Part shown: positions 23,295 through 33,872 of the stretch, piece by piece
Layout of the letters: the number at the start of each line of letters is the position of its first letter
How positions within the stretch are numbered: the stretch's first letter is position 1
Assembly (NCBI GenBank): GCA_029582165.1
Contig: CM055870.1
Span: 49,866,513 to 49,930,512 of the forward strand
Length of the DNA: 64,000 bases
From: Portulaca oleracea
Taxonomy: Eukaryota > Streptophyta > Magnoliopsida > Caryophyllales > Portulacaceae
Reading direction: 5' to 3'
Translations under genes and position numbers: made by a program
The notes under the pieces: generated by a model
The model's input: only the letters and a program-made list of their open reading frames with translations
Told to the model about the DNA's origin: nothing
Databases searched by the model: none

Positions 23295-23814
23295 ATAATT
23301 GGATTATAATAATCCCTACTTTCACCAATTAATTGGACAATGGTGGACCGTACTTTCACTTTGTATTCTGATGGTCCAAAAAAAAAAAATTGGATTGTAG
23401 TGGTACCAAATCCACCTCCACATTCTTCTTATATTTTTTATTCCTACACTATATTGTTTTTGTTTTTTTCATTCCTGCCCCTAGAAAGTTAATGAATTGT
23501 ATTTTCTAAATATTTTTTAAAATTATTATTTTGAGACTCCGAATAATTATTATGATTTTTTAAAAATAATAAAAGTGAAAAAATCGTAAAAAATAGTAAA
23601 AAATGAAAAAAATTGGAGAAACGCTGTAAATTCATTAAAATTCATTGTAAAGTTTTATACTAAGTTTTGAATCAAATGCAACACAAAATCTATGATTCCC
23701 TCGAAAATATCCCACTACAATCCAATTTTTTTTTTTGACCACCAGAATATAAAGTGAAAGTACGGTCCACCATTGTCCAATTTGTGAAAGTAGGGATTAT
23801 TAGAATCTAATTAT

Positions 23815-23816
<2 letters not shown>
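23293..23816 (-). mobile_element. Micron-like MITE copy 5 (orientation B)
   Basis: Inverse of copy 2, including CCCTCGAAAATATCCCAC. It is followed by another (AT)n tract (23817-23847). Confidence 0.8.
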
Positions 23817-23847
<31 letters not shown>

Positions 23848-23851
<4 letters not shown>

Positions 23852-26020
23852 CATTAATAACAAAGCAAGTTCTTTAATTAAGTCACAAGACTCTTTTCGA
23901 AACTTAGCTTGAACAAGTTCAAATACACTTCATAACTTAGCACTTCTCAAGTAGCATTCCATTCATACTTCAAAACCTTTCAAAATCATTCTAAATAAGA
24001 ACATAACACCCTCAATGTTTAAAGAGTAATTCACACATTCAAAATACGTATTAAAGTTAATCAAATTGCCTTTTTCATCCCTTCATAACCATATTGTATA
24101 ACCATTTCCAATAAACCAACAATTTCATATAATCCTTCCTTCTTTCCATTGTACGAAAATATCAATACCATGGGTGTAGGGTACTTTCAGCACTTTCCAG
24201 TCGGGGTCGGTTCCCCCTTAAGACAGTTAGTTTAATTTCCTGGGAAATTCTAACGTCAATGGACTTTATATACCTAGCCGATTCGGTTCCCCCTTTACAG
24301 GTGGTAACCCGACTTTCCAATTTGTCCGCAATACCTAGTGCAATACACCTAGCCCGAAAACCATTTCAATACTCGTAAATTGCATAACAATTCCATACCA
24401 TACATTTCTCATCCAAATAGCTTTCCAAATCGTATACAAATGTATATAAAGTAGAAATATACCTTTCATTCAAATTGAAAAAGCTCAACTGGCTAATTTC
24501 CAACCTTTTTCCATTTAAGAAATGCAAATGTCCATAAATGAGTTCATGAAACTTCATAACAATCATTTGACACATAGAAATTGCATCTTCCTCTTAAAAC
24601 ATGCATAATTATCAAGACTTAAACTTCTATTTCAAAGAAATAAACGTACATGTCTCAAAATATTATTTAAACTTGATTACACAAGCAAATACATATAATT
24701 GAATCCAAAAGCCCGAATAACTCAAATAAATATTCTTTAATTACGATAAATCTATTTAATAAGTATTAATGACTTGGAAATGCATATGCTTTTCAACACA
24801 CCCTAAAATATTCACTTGAAATCCTTTCGTTTAAACCAAAAATCATACAAACACCTTTCAATTACACAAACCCATAATAAAAGGGATATAAGTATGTACA
24901 TACAGACATAAATTCGTATATAACGACTAACAAGCAATCTAATTTTCATTCACATTATACTAGAGCATAATTACAACATACTAGATACCAAACTATTAAC
25001 CATAAGCATAAAATCTCATTCTTTTAAGTAAATAACTCATCCAAGATCCATATATGCATACTTTCCACATAATCACCAAATTAACCTCATTTTAAACATA
25101 ACTCATCCATTCCAACACGGTATGCATATATTCACATATATAAGGTCACTTTGGTCATAAATCAAATAACACCGACATATATTGCAGCAAAAGTAATAAA
25201 CAAAACCATTAAACAACCCTCCATACAATTACCTATTCAACCTAAAACATTCTAATTTCACAAATCAACCCAAGCTCCCTCCTCATATACACTGTCCCAA
25301 ACAAACCTCAACACTTAATGTTCAACCCAAATATCATCAAACTTCCAACTCGGTTACATATGTCCATTCAACTATTACAACACAATTAATAATTCCAGGC
25401 ATAAATTCGATATTCAAAATCTATTAACGTACTAAACCTGAAACTTAATCGTTATTAAGAGAGGACAGAGATTACCCACTTTGAATCCCAATTTGCAGCT
25501 TGGGGTTTTTTTATTAAGGTTTGAATCGAGGCTCTAACTGTACTGGTCATACACTAACCTGGACCCAAGCAGCCAGGTTGTAACCACCACCAACACTGTG
25601 CTCATCTTTTCGCACCCTTTACACACCAAATCACACCACCATAGCTTTGTACACTCACTTGATCTATCTCTATCTCTGTCTTTTTCTCTAAGTCTATCAA
25701 AGGGGGAAAGAAGGGCACGGGTAAAGACCCGAACCAACCCTCCCCCGCCCTTTCTCGCGTAGTGTGCCACCATTGCCGCTGTCTCTCTCTTGCGCGGAGG
25801 GCCACCGATGTCGAGCCATCACCACCGCACCCTCCATCGTCAATAATGTCACTACTGAACCGCCCCTCACTTCTCTTTCCCTCTGTCTCTTGTGCACAGT
25901 CGAGCGAACGACCGCTGACAACCAGCGGTGCTGCCACCACTGCCGTCCTCTGTCTCTCTTTTCCTCTCGCAGCGCATCGATGGTTGGCGATCGGCATCCA
26001 AGCGGCACCGCCACCGCCTC

Positions 26021-26028
<8 letters not shown>
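23848..26028 (-). other. Remaining body of the solo LTR
   Basis: AT-rich LTR sequence with paired words GGTTCCCCCTT at about 24210 and 24286. No protein. ORFs on both strands in 25534-26261 come from low-complexity sequence. Confidence 0.55.

Positions 26029-26077
<49 letters not shown>
26029..26077. repeat. (CT)n microsatellite
   Basis: About 24 uninterrupted CT units in the solo LTR. It generates spurious serine/leucine or arginine/glutamate ORFs on both strands. Confidence 0.95.
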
Positions 26078-26078
<1 letters not shown>

Positions 26079-26461
26079 GTACGTTCTGCCAAAGGAAAGC
26101 AGGGGGTTTGCCCCCTCTTCCTCTTTTTTTCCTTGCGTGAAACCCAAATGAGAGAGAAAGGGAGTTACTCCTTTTTACTTATTAATTGCATCCCAATCCA
26201 AATAATAACCCCCTTCTCCTATTCCCTTCCTTTCTCAATCTATAACCTAATTACCAAATAATATAACAAACCTACTAATTAATAAGTCAACTGTTCCAAT
26301 AAAATTCTAATTCAAATAAATAAATAAATACAAATATAAATATAAATATAATCACATAAAATAGAAAATTAATTATTAATCCTATAAATAAGTAACTAGC
26401 CCATATTAGACCCTTAATCGGGGTAATTACCCTTAATAAAACTCCTGAATCTTACAAATTC

Positions 26462-26844
26462 ACTATAAGAAGATTATAACAGTGTTTTAGAGATTCGCAG
26501 ACCTCCACCATCTCTCACAACCTCCCTAGAGTTACAACTTGAGAACTCAATATTCACAGATTAACCTAACACAACTCCCTCAAAGACACAGAGAATACAG
26601 ATCAATCTGTTGTGGTCAGATGAAACACTCTCAATTGTAATACCAATAAGTATAACACCTAGGCTCTATTTTTAGTACAAGATCAATAACACAATTATTT
26701 AGGGTAAATAGAGTTCTTGCAGCCAAGGAATTACAAAAAGAGGCGGCTAACAAATCAACAACTTAGATCGCACTCAAACACTTCTATCTTGCTCCCCAAG
26801 ACACAAAGACCAATCTAAAATTAATCTCCACATTGAACCCAACA
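26462..26844 (-). mobile_element. Copia 3' LTR, proximal (U3) segment
   Basis: On - it starts TGTTGGGTTCAATG right after the polypurine tract CCAAGTGGGAGAT. It continues the LTR broken at 17781. Its words CAGTGTTTTAGAGATTC and ACAACCTCCCTAGAGTTACA also occur in the 5' LTR. Confidence 0.8.
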
Positions 26845-27081
26845 ATCTCCCACTTGGAGGCCAATTATAAACGCAACCTACATCGATTATCATCATTCAC
26901 CACTTCAACACAACTCGAATCCTCTAGTGCATCCATCTCGATCTTGTTCAGTAGAGATTAACAGAGGTGTTAGTTGACCTCCCATGAACTCTTCTTTTAT
27001 CAACATGCTCCCACTTGAACTGATTACGCCCCTGCAACTTCGACGTACGCATTCTCGTCAACAACTTAGGGGAATAATAGA

Positions 27082-27423
27082 TTAAATTTTACCTCGTGTT
27101 GAACTTGTCGAATTACCGTGCAGGTTGTATGCATTCTTCGGCTGACCATTCGTTCCCGTAGCCTCGACTGGAAACCTCCTTGTTTTTGGTACCCTTCTCT
27201 CATATGAGAAGCTAATACATCTTTGACGAGCATGAACTAGTTTGTTAGAATTATCAATGGTAGTATACAACTTCCCCTCGTATCTACCATTTGCAATTAC
27301 CAGAGATTCTTTCATTACCGTCCAATGACCATCCCTAAATCTCATCATGAAACCCTCCTCATCCAGTTGACCAACACATACAAGGTTCTTGGTCAGACCC
27401 GAGATATACCAAACATTCTTCAA
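27082..27423 (-). pseudogene. Copia pre-integrase domain fragment
   Basis: The peptide begins in the family pattern NVWYISGLTKNLVCVGQLDE and goes on to a KLY segment, as in the GAG-pre-integrase domain between protease and integrase. After about residue 70 the match ends, and no integrase catalytic core follows. A stop separates it from the upstream protease ORF. Non-functional. Confidence 0.75.
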
Positions 27424-27426
27424 CCT

Positions 27427-27925
27427 CTAAGTCTCACCCTTAGAAGTTTTAATGTTCACATCACCTCTTCCTAGCACTTTTAGGTTGTAACCGTTTTCAA
27501 GTCTAACCCTGCCAAACTCCTCACTCACAAAATTATTAAAGGCCTCCATGCTAGATGAAGAGTGAAGCGACACACCTGAATTGATCACCCAACTCTTTTC
27601 TAACTTGTCAACGTTAACAGTTAGGGCATCGCCGAAATCCTCAGCAAAATTTACTGAGTCATGGTCATTATAATTGCTCTTCCTGGGTTTAGGACAATCC
27701 CTACGAAAGTGACCTCTATCATCACAGTTCCAACACAACACGTGCTCCAAGTTTCGACCTCTAGGTGTAGACCAACCTCGACCCGAGCTCCCACTGTACC
27801 TCCTACCCCTGACAGCCAAAGCGTTCCCCGATGACTGAAACACATTAGAATCTCTCCTATGGATGCTTTCATTCAGGATAGAGTCTTTAATTTCTTCAAA
27901 CTTAAATTTCTCATCTTTCTTAACC
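27427..27925 (-). pseudogene. Copia gag C-terminus with zinc knuckle, then protease start
   Basis: A CCHC knuckle (CWNCDDRGHFRRDC) lies near residues 80-93 after a basic, glycine-rich stretch. Next comes a protease-like segment, SWVINSGVSLH. The canonical D-S-G is replaced by N-S-G, so the active-site aspartate is lost. The natural upstream sequence continues on the far side of the 2.0-kb insertion, at 29964. Confidence 0.8.
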
Positions 27926-27935
27926 AAAGATATTA
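27926..27935. repeat. Target-site duplication AAAGATATTA, left copy
   Basis: Identical 10 bases at 29954-29963. Removing one copy plus 27936-29953 rejoins the Copia gag sequence in frame. Confidence 0.7.
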
Positions 27936-29953
27936 CAAAAGTAAAAAAATTATCCTAAGACTTAGGTAGGGTAGTGTTTGATTGTATTTTAGGGGGTTTT
28001 TAGGAATAAGATATTCCTAAGGGTTGTCGTATCCACAGGGATGGGTTTTTAGGTCATCATGTTATTAGTTTGAGTTGGGTTTTCATATGCGGAAAGCAAT
28101 AAATAATTTAAAGGAAAGCTAATTAAACTAATGATTCATAATAACAATATATTAGAAAACATGAATAAAAGATAAACTAAACCAAGTTTGACAGAAAATA
28201 AATCTAAACTAATAATGCGATTAAGAGCGAGAAATAAGAAAGCACTAAAACTAAATTTAATAATGAAATTGGGGAACAAGAAATTATACCCTTGATGCAC
28301 TAATTCTTTATCTGGACTCCTTCACTTGAACTATTCCCTAACAAAATCAGAAAGTTTGTGATTTGAATTACTAAAAATTCTCAAATCCTCACTGTAAAGG
28401 AGAACTTGTGAACCCTTAATCCTCCTCATCACTAAAAGATTGGATTGTTTTGTGGCTAATCTAATGACAATCTAAAAGTAAGAACAAGAACTTTACTAAC
28501 CCTAACCCTAATAATCTAAACTAATCAAAACAAGCAAAGACCCTCATGAAACTAATCCTAACTGACCTTAACCAAATACTCCTAACATATAACCAGGATC
28601 AAATAACAAAGAAGAAGCAACCTAATACCTACTACTGCTACTGCTACTGGTTGAACACCGAAACAAAACTAAAATAGAGAAAGAAAGGATAGAAAACAGA
28701 GAACCGAGAACATCACCCATTCAACTATAGTTTCAACATCAATTAAACTGAGATAAGTAAAAATTCTTCAACATTCATTTCCAGAAATTAATAACTCCAC
28801 CAGTTCACTAACAAAATATCAAATACCAGAATCGAAATCACAACCATTAAAGAGCAACCCTAGAATCGAAAGAAAGGCGAAAGTAGAGATTTAAATCAGA
28901 GAATAAAAGCAAGAATCAAACCAAACTTAAATCGACAAATTCCTAAACTAGAAAATTTCAGACATTCAAAGCAAATTCTGGGAATGAAAATTTGTAAAAA
29001 CGGAAATAAACCTAATTTTGACCCTAGAATCTTATTGTGTTGTCACCCCCCAAATCAAGCTTCGGGTCTTCTGATGCCCTCCTTCCTCCTTCTTCTTCTC
29101 CTTTTATACACATCATCGAGCTTCCTCTTCAAATCTCGATCGTCGATCTTCTTCAATTTGGACGATGGTGATGATGGATTTTGCATCGAACTCGAATATG
29201 CAACACAAGAAGAGAAGAAAAGTGAGAAATCGAGAGATTAAGAGATTAAATGAGAAATTGAGAAGAGATGAGAAGATGAATGATTGTGTTTGCAAATGGA
29301 TGTCGGGCGTGTGTTGTTGACTGAGAATCCAAGAGAGACGAAGACTGCAACGGGAAGAAGAAGAAGAATAAAGAAAGAAGAAGAAGAAAAAGAATCCGAG
29401 GAAGAAAGAAAGAGAACGAAGAGAAAGAGAAACGGGAAAAAAGAAAGAGAACGAAGAGAAAGAGAAACGGGAAGAAGAAGAAGAAAGGGGAAAGAGAGAA
29501 TCCGAGGGAATGAGAGAGAAAGAGAAAGAAAGAAGAAAGGGAAGAGAGAGAAAGAGGAAAAGGGGAAATAAGGATTGTATTAGGGTTTGAGGGGGGGGGG
29601 GTTTGTCGGCAGGGAGGAAAAGAGAGGGGAACGGGTCGGGCAGGAGGGTCGCGGGTGTGGGTTCTCGGGTAACTGGGTAGGCGGGTTAGGGGGTAGTTGG
29701 ATTTGGGCTGGGTTTTTGCTTGGGCTGAGTGAGAGAATTGGATTGGGTAGAATTTAGGTTTTTAGGTTTTAGGTTTTTATTTTATTTATTTTATTTATTT
29801 TCTAATTTTATTTGTTTTATTATTTTGATTTATATTTATCAATAGTAATAACAAAAATAGTAAAATGACATAAAACCTAATAAAATTACAAAATGAGTAA
29901 AAACATAATAAAAATCCTAAATTAATTATTAAAGACCAGCAAAGCTCCTGATA
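27936..29953. mobile_element. Unclassified 2,018-bp insertion in Copia gag
   Basis: Bounded by a 10-bp direct repeat. The ends CAAAAGTAAAAA and GCTCCTGATA are not inverted repeats of each other, and no LTR, polyA tail or transposase ORF is evident. It contains GGGTTGTCGTATCCACAGGG near 28019, a long AG-rich tract (29200-29580) and a G-run near 29592. The duplication length would suit a Mutator-like element without inverted ends; that is a guess. Confidence 0.55.
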
Positions 29954-29963
29954 AAAGATATTA

Positions 29964-30428
29964 ATTCGGCTCGAAACGAGACCGAACAAGTAGCCAACAG
30001 TATTTAGCATTTATCTCGTCATCAAAACTAAATCCTACAAAGGTCAATTTTGATAGTATCGCATTCAACTCATTCATACTATCATTCGTATCACCAGACT
30101 CATGCATCTTAAATTCAAACAAACTACGCAACACATATACTTTGTTCATCGACGAAGGTTTCTCATATATGTTTTGTAAGGCCTCCAATAGACCTTTTGT
30201 CGTTTTCTAATCTTTGACGTTGAAAGTCACGTTCTGAGCTTGCGTTAATCTCACCGTACTGAAAGCCTGACCATCAAGCTCTTCCCAATCCTTCGGTTCC
30301 ATCTGTTCTGGCTTTTCACGTATCGCAATATGCAACTTTTGCTGGCAGAGCACATCCTCAACGCGCATCCTCCACCATGCGTAGTCTTTCCCATCGAACT
30401 CCGAAATTTCCACAGTTGCGTCCACCAT
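29964..30428 (-). pseudogene. Copia gag N-terminus
   Basis: ATG at 30428 opens a frame with the gag pattern EFDGKDYAWWRMRVEDVL and KDWEELD. A stop near 30207 interrupts it, and the match continues as a helical segment with LRSLFEFKMHE and DSMNELNAILSKL. The two parts are the N-terminal gag region of plant Copia elements. The insertion at 29953 cuts it before the knuckle. Confidence 0.8.
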
Positions 30429-30480
30429 TGCTTCTCAGTCTATAGATCAACCATCCTTCAAGCAAAACTGTAATGCCAGT

Positions 30481-30871
30481 TGTTAGGATTCTCAAGGTGT
30501 TGTTAGCAGACAAACAATAATAAAGGCGAAAAATAAATAAAGATTCAACACAAGGAATTAACGTGGAAAAACCCAAACCAGGGAAAAAACCACGAATGAT
30601 GCACTATCAGAAGATTACAACAGTGTTTCAGAGATTCTCAAACCTCAACAATCTCTCACAACCTCCCTAGAGTTACAAAAAAACCACGAATGATGCACTA
30701 TTGGAAGATTACAACAGTGTTTCAGAGATTCTCAAACCTCCACAATCTCTCACAACCTCCCTAGAGTTACAATCTGAGAACTGAACACACATAGATGAGC
30801 CTTACACAACTCCCTCAAGGACACAGAGATTATAGTTCAATCTCTTGTGGTCAAATGAAACACTTTCAATT
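30481..30871 (-). mobile_element. Copia 5' LTR, U3 missing, with an internal 94-bp tandem duplication
   Basis: On - it ends ...CTAACA at 30481, next to the primer-site-like TGGCATTACAG. About 205 bases corresponding to 26639-26844 of the 3' LTR are absent at the other end, where repeat X starts. Two tandem units begin CACGAATGATGCACTAT at 30591 and 30685. Confidence 0.75.
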
Positions 30872-31092
30872 TCTTTAGTTTTCATTAGTTTTATACACAT
30901 TCAATCATCAAAGTTAATGAAAGTTGAAGCCTTTATTGTTACAATCTCTTTCCTTTCCCCTCTTTAATGCTTTGTGTTGCTTTTAGTTTTGCACCTTAGC
31001 ATTCTTTCATTCGTGTTACTCCCCGCACCTAATCTTTAGTGAAAGAGTAGGATTAAGGTTTCTCAAAATCTTCTTTTAAGTGATATTTTAAG
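30872..31092. repeat. Direct repeat X, right copy
   Basis: Aligns with 17442-17657 in the same direction. It begins exactly where the 5' LTR is cut. Confidence 0.7.
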
Positions 31093-31426
31093 AAGTCTTA
31101 GTAATCCAAATCACACATTTTGTGTTTTATTTGGAAGATTGGTTGCTGTAAGTGTAGGGCTTGAAGTGAAGGCGTAGACATAATTCTCTCCCTTTAGTTA
31201 ACGATTTTTATTTGAATTAGTAATTAGTTCTATATTAATAATTTTATGAGTAATGAGTTTAATTATTAGTTTAATTTAGCTAATTATTACTACTAATTTG
31301 GATTATTGCTTTAGTTGAATTGATCTTATTTAGGTTAGAATTGCTTTAGTTGGTTTAGGTTAATCGTAGTTAGATTAATTTAGTCATTATTGCTTAATTT
31401 ACTGCTTTGGTCATAGAAAAACCTTC

Positions 31427-32327
31427 TGTTGAAAACAGGGTCAAGGTCTTTCACCGCACATCCGCGAAGGACCTTCGGTTTTGATGAAAGCGAAAATCCG
31501 GAAAAGGGAAGTTGTCTTATATTATATAATCTGATTATATATTCTGAGTACATAATATATATTCTGATTATATACTCAGATTATGTGTATATAATATATA
31601 TATTTTGATTATATATTATATATTCTTATTATGGGCATAATTCTTGTAGATATAAAAAGGAAACAAAAGGAAACAAATCAACGGAAATCAATCATGATTA
31701 TTGTAGCAACAAAAGGGAAGAAATCAACACATAAGCCAAGTTACCGTTGGAAGGACTCAAGTCCAAGCATCCAAAGGCATATATAAAAAGGACGATAGAA
31801 GATTGAGAAGACAGGCGATTCCAAAGAAGTAATCGCGGAGTAAGAAATCCGGTGGGATTTCTTCGAGTGTGTAACCAATGGTTCGTTGGTGAAGGTAGCC
31901 AGTAAAGGACCTCTGGTGAAGGTATAGCCAAGGACCTTGGAAAGCATTCGTTGTGTCCACATGTGGTGGAGAGATGGTGTGTAGCGGAGCCTTGACGGAC
32001 TAAGGCTGTGTGAGTTTGTGTTTCAATGTAATCCGTCATGTTCCAAATCGCCGCTAGGGTTTTTCCTACGATGATCCTTATCTGTAACTGACTCAAGGAC
32101 ATTCAGTCTTGGTCAGTGATCCTATCGTGAATCGCCTTGGTCACATTTCTTGTTTTGTTTTGTAAGTGTAACTTGTTCTTTGATTGTTATAAATCTAATG
32201 AGGTATTTCAGTTACACTGTGTTTTGACCATTGGTTTGAAACCAAGGAAGTTTTCTCTAACATCCTTACCTAGTGTGTAGATCTTAATTGTGAACTTCAC
32301 TCCCCCCCCCCCTCTTGGGCTCCAACA
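31427..32327 (+). mobile_element. 5' LTR of the non-autonomous Copia-type element
   Basis: 901 bp, TGTTGAAAACAGGG to CTCCAACA, with a poly-C run near 32301. A TATATAATATATATATT block near 31588 could serve as the promoter. Confidence 0.9.
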
Positions 32328-32329
32328 AG

Positions 32330-32341
32330 TGGTATTAGAGC
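32330..32341 (+). other. Primer-binding site (initiator tRNA-Met type)
   Basis: TGGTATTAGAGC, one base from the common TGGTATCAGAGC, two bases after the LTR end. Confidence 0.8.
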
Positions 32342-32740
32342 AGGTCCACACAAGAAGAGACTAACCGCTCTGTAGAAAAGATAACGGGGGATAGTGAAAA
32401 CAAAAAGGTAAGTCACGGACGTAGATGCATTCTGCTACAATGACATTGATAAGGAAAAAAAGGTTAAATCATAATCCTTATGTCCTTCATCCGGCACAAA
32501 ATTTGAGGTATGTCATCTGTAAACCATTCATTGATCATATTGAATTATGACATGAATTGAGGGGGAGGACCCTCTCTTAGTACTGACAAGTTTATCAAGC
32601 ATTGCAGATTTCTAGACAACCTCTAAAACATACTAGATGTTATATCAAGGGGGAGATTCCCTATTGACCTTGTGACAATCCAAAAAGGGAAAAAAGATTT
32701 ATTGTTGCTGAATTTTATCTTCCATAAAAAAGGGGGAGAT

Positions 32741-33867
32741 TGTTGAAGACAGGGTCAAGGTCTTTCACCGCACATCCGCGAAGGACCTTCGGTTTTGATG
32801 AAAGCGAAAATCTGCAAAAGGGAAGTTGCCTTATATTATATAATCTGATTATATATTCTGAGTACATAATATATATTCTGATTATATACTCAGATTATGT
32901 GTATATAATATATATATTTTGATTATATATTATATATTCTTATTATGGGCATGATTCTTGTAGATATAAAAAGGAAACAAAAGGAAACAAATCAAGGGAA
33001 ATCAATCATGATTATTGTAGCAACAAAAGGGAAGAAATCAACACATAACGCAAGTTACCATTGGAAGGACTCAAGTCCAAGCATCCAAAGGCATATATAA
33101 AAAGGACGATAGAAGAATTGAGAAGACATGCGATTCCATAGAAGTAATCGCGGAGTAAGAAATCCGATGGGATTTCTCCGAGTGTGTAACCAATGGTTCG
33201 GTGGTGAAGGTAGCCAGTAAAGGACCTCTGGTGAAGGTATAGCTAACGACCTTGGTGAACATTCGTTGTGTCCACATGTGGTGGAGAGATGGTGTGTAGC
33301 GGAGCCTTGACGGACAGGGGCGGATATGTGGCAAAGCTAAGGGTGTCCACGGACACCCTTAACCAAAGAAAAATTTGTGATTTTCTAATGTTATTCAGAA
33401 GAAATTTTTTTAATTGGAGCAAGTGGACACCGTAAAAAAAATCTCAAAAAACATAAAAAGGTGTTCAATTCAACAACAACCCAAAAACCCTAAAATATTG
33501 GACACCTCTAAATTAATGGTCTAGATCCGCCACTGTTGACGGACTAAGGCTGTGTGAGTTTGTGCTTCAATGTAATCCATCATGTTCCAAATCGCCGCTA
33601 GGGTTTTTCCTACGACGATCCTTATCTGTAACTGACTCAAGGACATTCAGTCTTGGTCAGTGATCCTATCAGTAACTGCCTTCGGGCTGTTACTTCTTGT
33701 TTTGTTTTGTAAGTGTAACTTGTTCTTTGATTGTTATAAATCTAATGAGGTATTTCAGTTACACTGTGTTTTGATCCTTGGTTTGAAACCAAGGAAGTTT
33801 GCTCTAACGTCCTTACCTAGTGTGTAGATCTTAATTGTGAACTTCACCCTCCTCTTGGGCTCCAACA
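32741..33867 (+). mobile_element. 3' LTR of the non-autonomous Copia-type element
   Basis: 1,127 bp. Removing the hAT MITE and its duplication (229 bp) leaves 898 bp, matching the 901-bp 5' LTR. Confidence 0.9.
33315..33535. mobile_element. hAT-type MITE, 221 bp, nested in the 3' LTR
   Basis: Ends CAGGGGCGGAT and complement CAGTGGCGGAT. An exact 8-bp target duplication TTGACGGA lies at 33307-33314 and 33536-33543. The other LTR holds the empty site. Confidence 0.92.
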
Positions 33868-33872
33868 CCTTC

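Larger units (their letters stand above)
17782..26456 (-). mobile_element. Solo LTR of a chromovirus-type Ty3/gypsy element, itself hosting insertions
   Basis: Starts TGTAACAGCCCGC and ends CCTGAATCTTACA, and is flanked on both sides by AATTC (17777-17781, 26457-26461). No pol, primer site or polypurine tract of its own is seen, so it fits an LTR-LTR recombination product. The TGTAAC...TTACA ends on + resemble the LTR at 54458-58044. Without the Tat fragment and MITE cluster the LTR would be about 3.7 kb. Confidence 0.75.
17659..30871 (-). mobile_element. Deleted Copia retrotransposon on -, interrupted by two later insertions
   Basis: On - the order is 5' LTR (30871-30481), a primer site resembling TGGCATTACAG, gag, gag knuckle plus protease, a pre-integrase fragment, a polypurine tract GTGGGAGAT, and 3' LTR (26844-26462 continuing at 17781-17659). 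Integrase, reverse transcriptase and RNase H are missing, so an internal deletion removed most of pol. An 8.7-kb solo LTR splits the 3' LTR, and a 2.0-kb insertion splits gag. Confidence 0.75.
31422..33872 (+). mobile_element. Complete non-autonomous Copia-type LTR element
   Basis: Target duplication CCTTC at 31422-31426 and 33868-33872. 5' LTR 31427-32327 (901 bp). Internal region 32328-32740 (413 bp) with primer site TGGTATTAGAGC and polypurine tract AAAAAAGGGGGAGA. 3' LTR 32741-33867. Both LTRs start TGTTGAA and end GGGCTCCAACA. No gag or pol fits in the interior, so movement would need proteins from elsewhere. The small ORFs in the LTRs are chance. Confidence 0.9.

Noticed and set aside
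25534..26261. Several long overlapping ORFs on both strands
   Set aside because: They are produced by the (CT)n microsatellite and surrounding low-complexity DNA inside the solo LTR. The peptides are runs of LS or RE without any domain.
28498..28516. Telomere-like CTAACCCTAACCCTAA
   Set aside because: Only about two units, and not the plant CCCTAAA register repeated in phase; most likely chance.
29284..29571. 95-codon ORF, very rich in R, K and E
   Set aside because: It is read from an AG-rich simple-sequence tract; the composition explains the openness.
31698..32102. 134-codon ORF on - in the Copia-type LTR, with a related one near 33071-33334
   Set aside because: It occurs only in LTR sequence, differs in frame between the two LTRs and has no domain similarity that I recognise.
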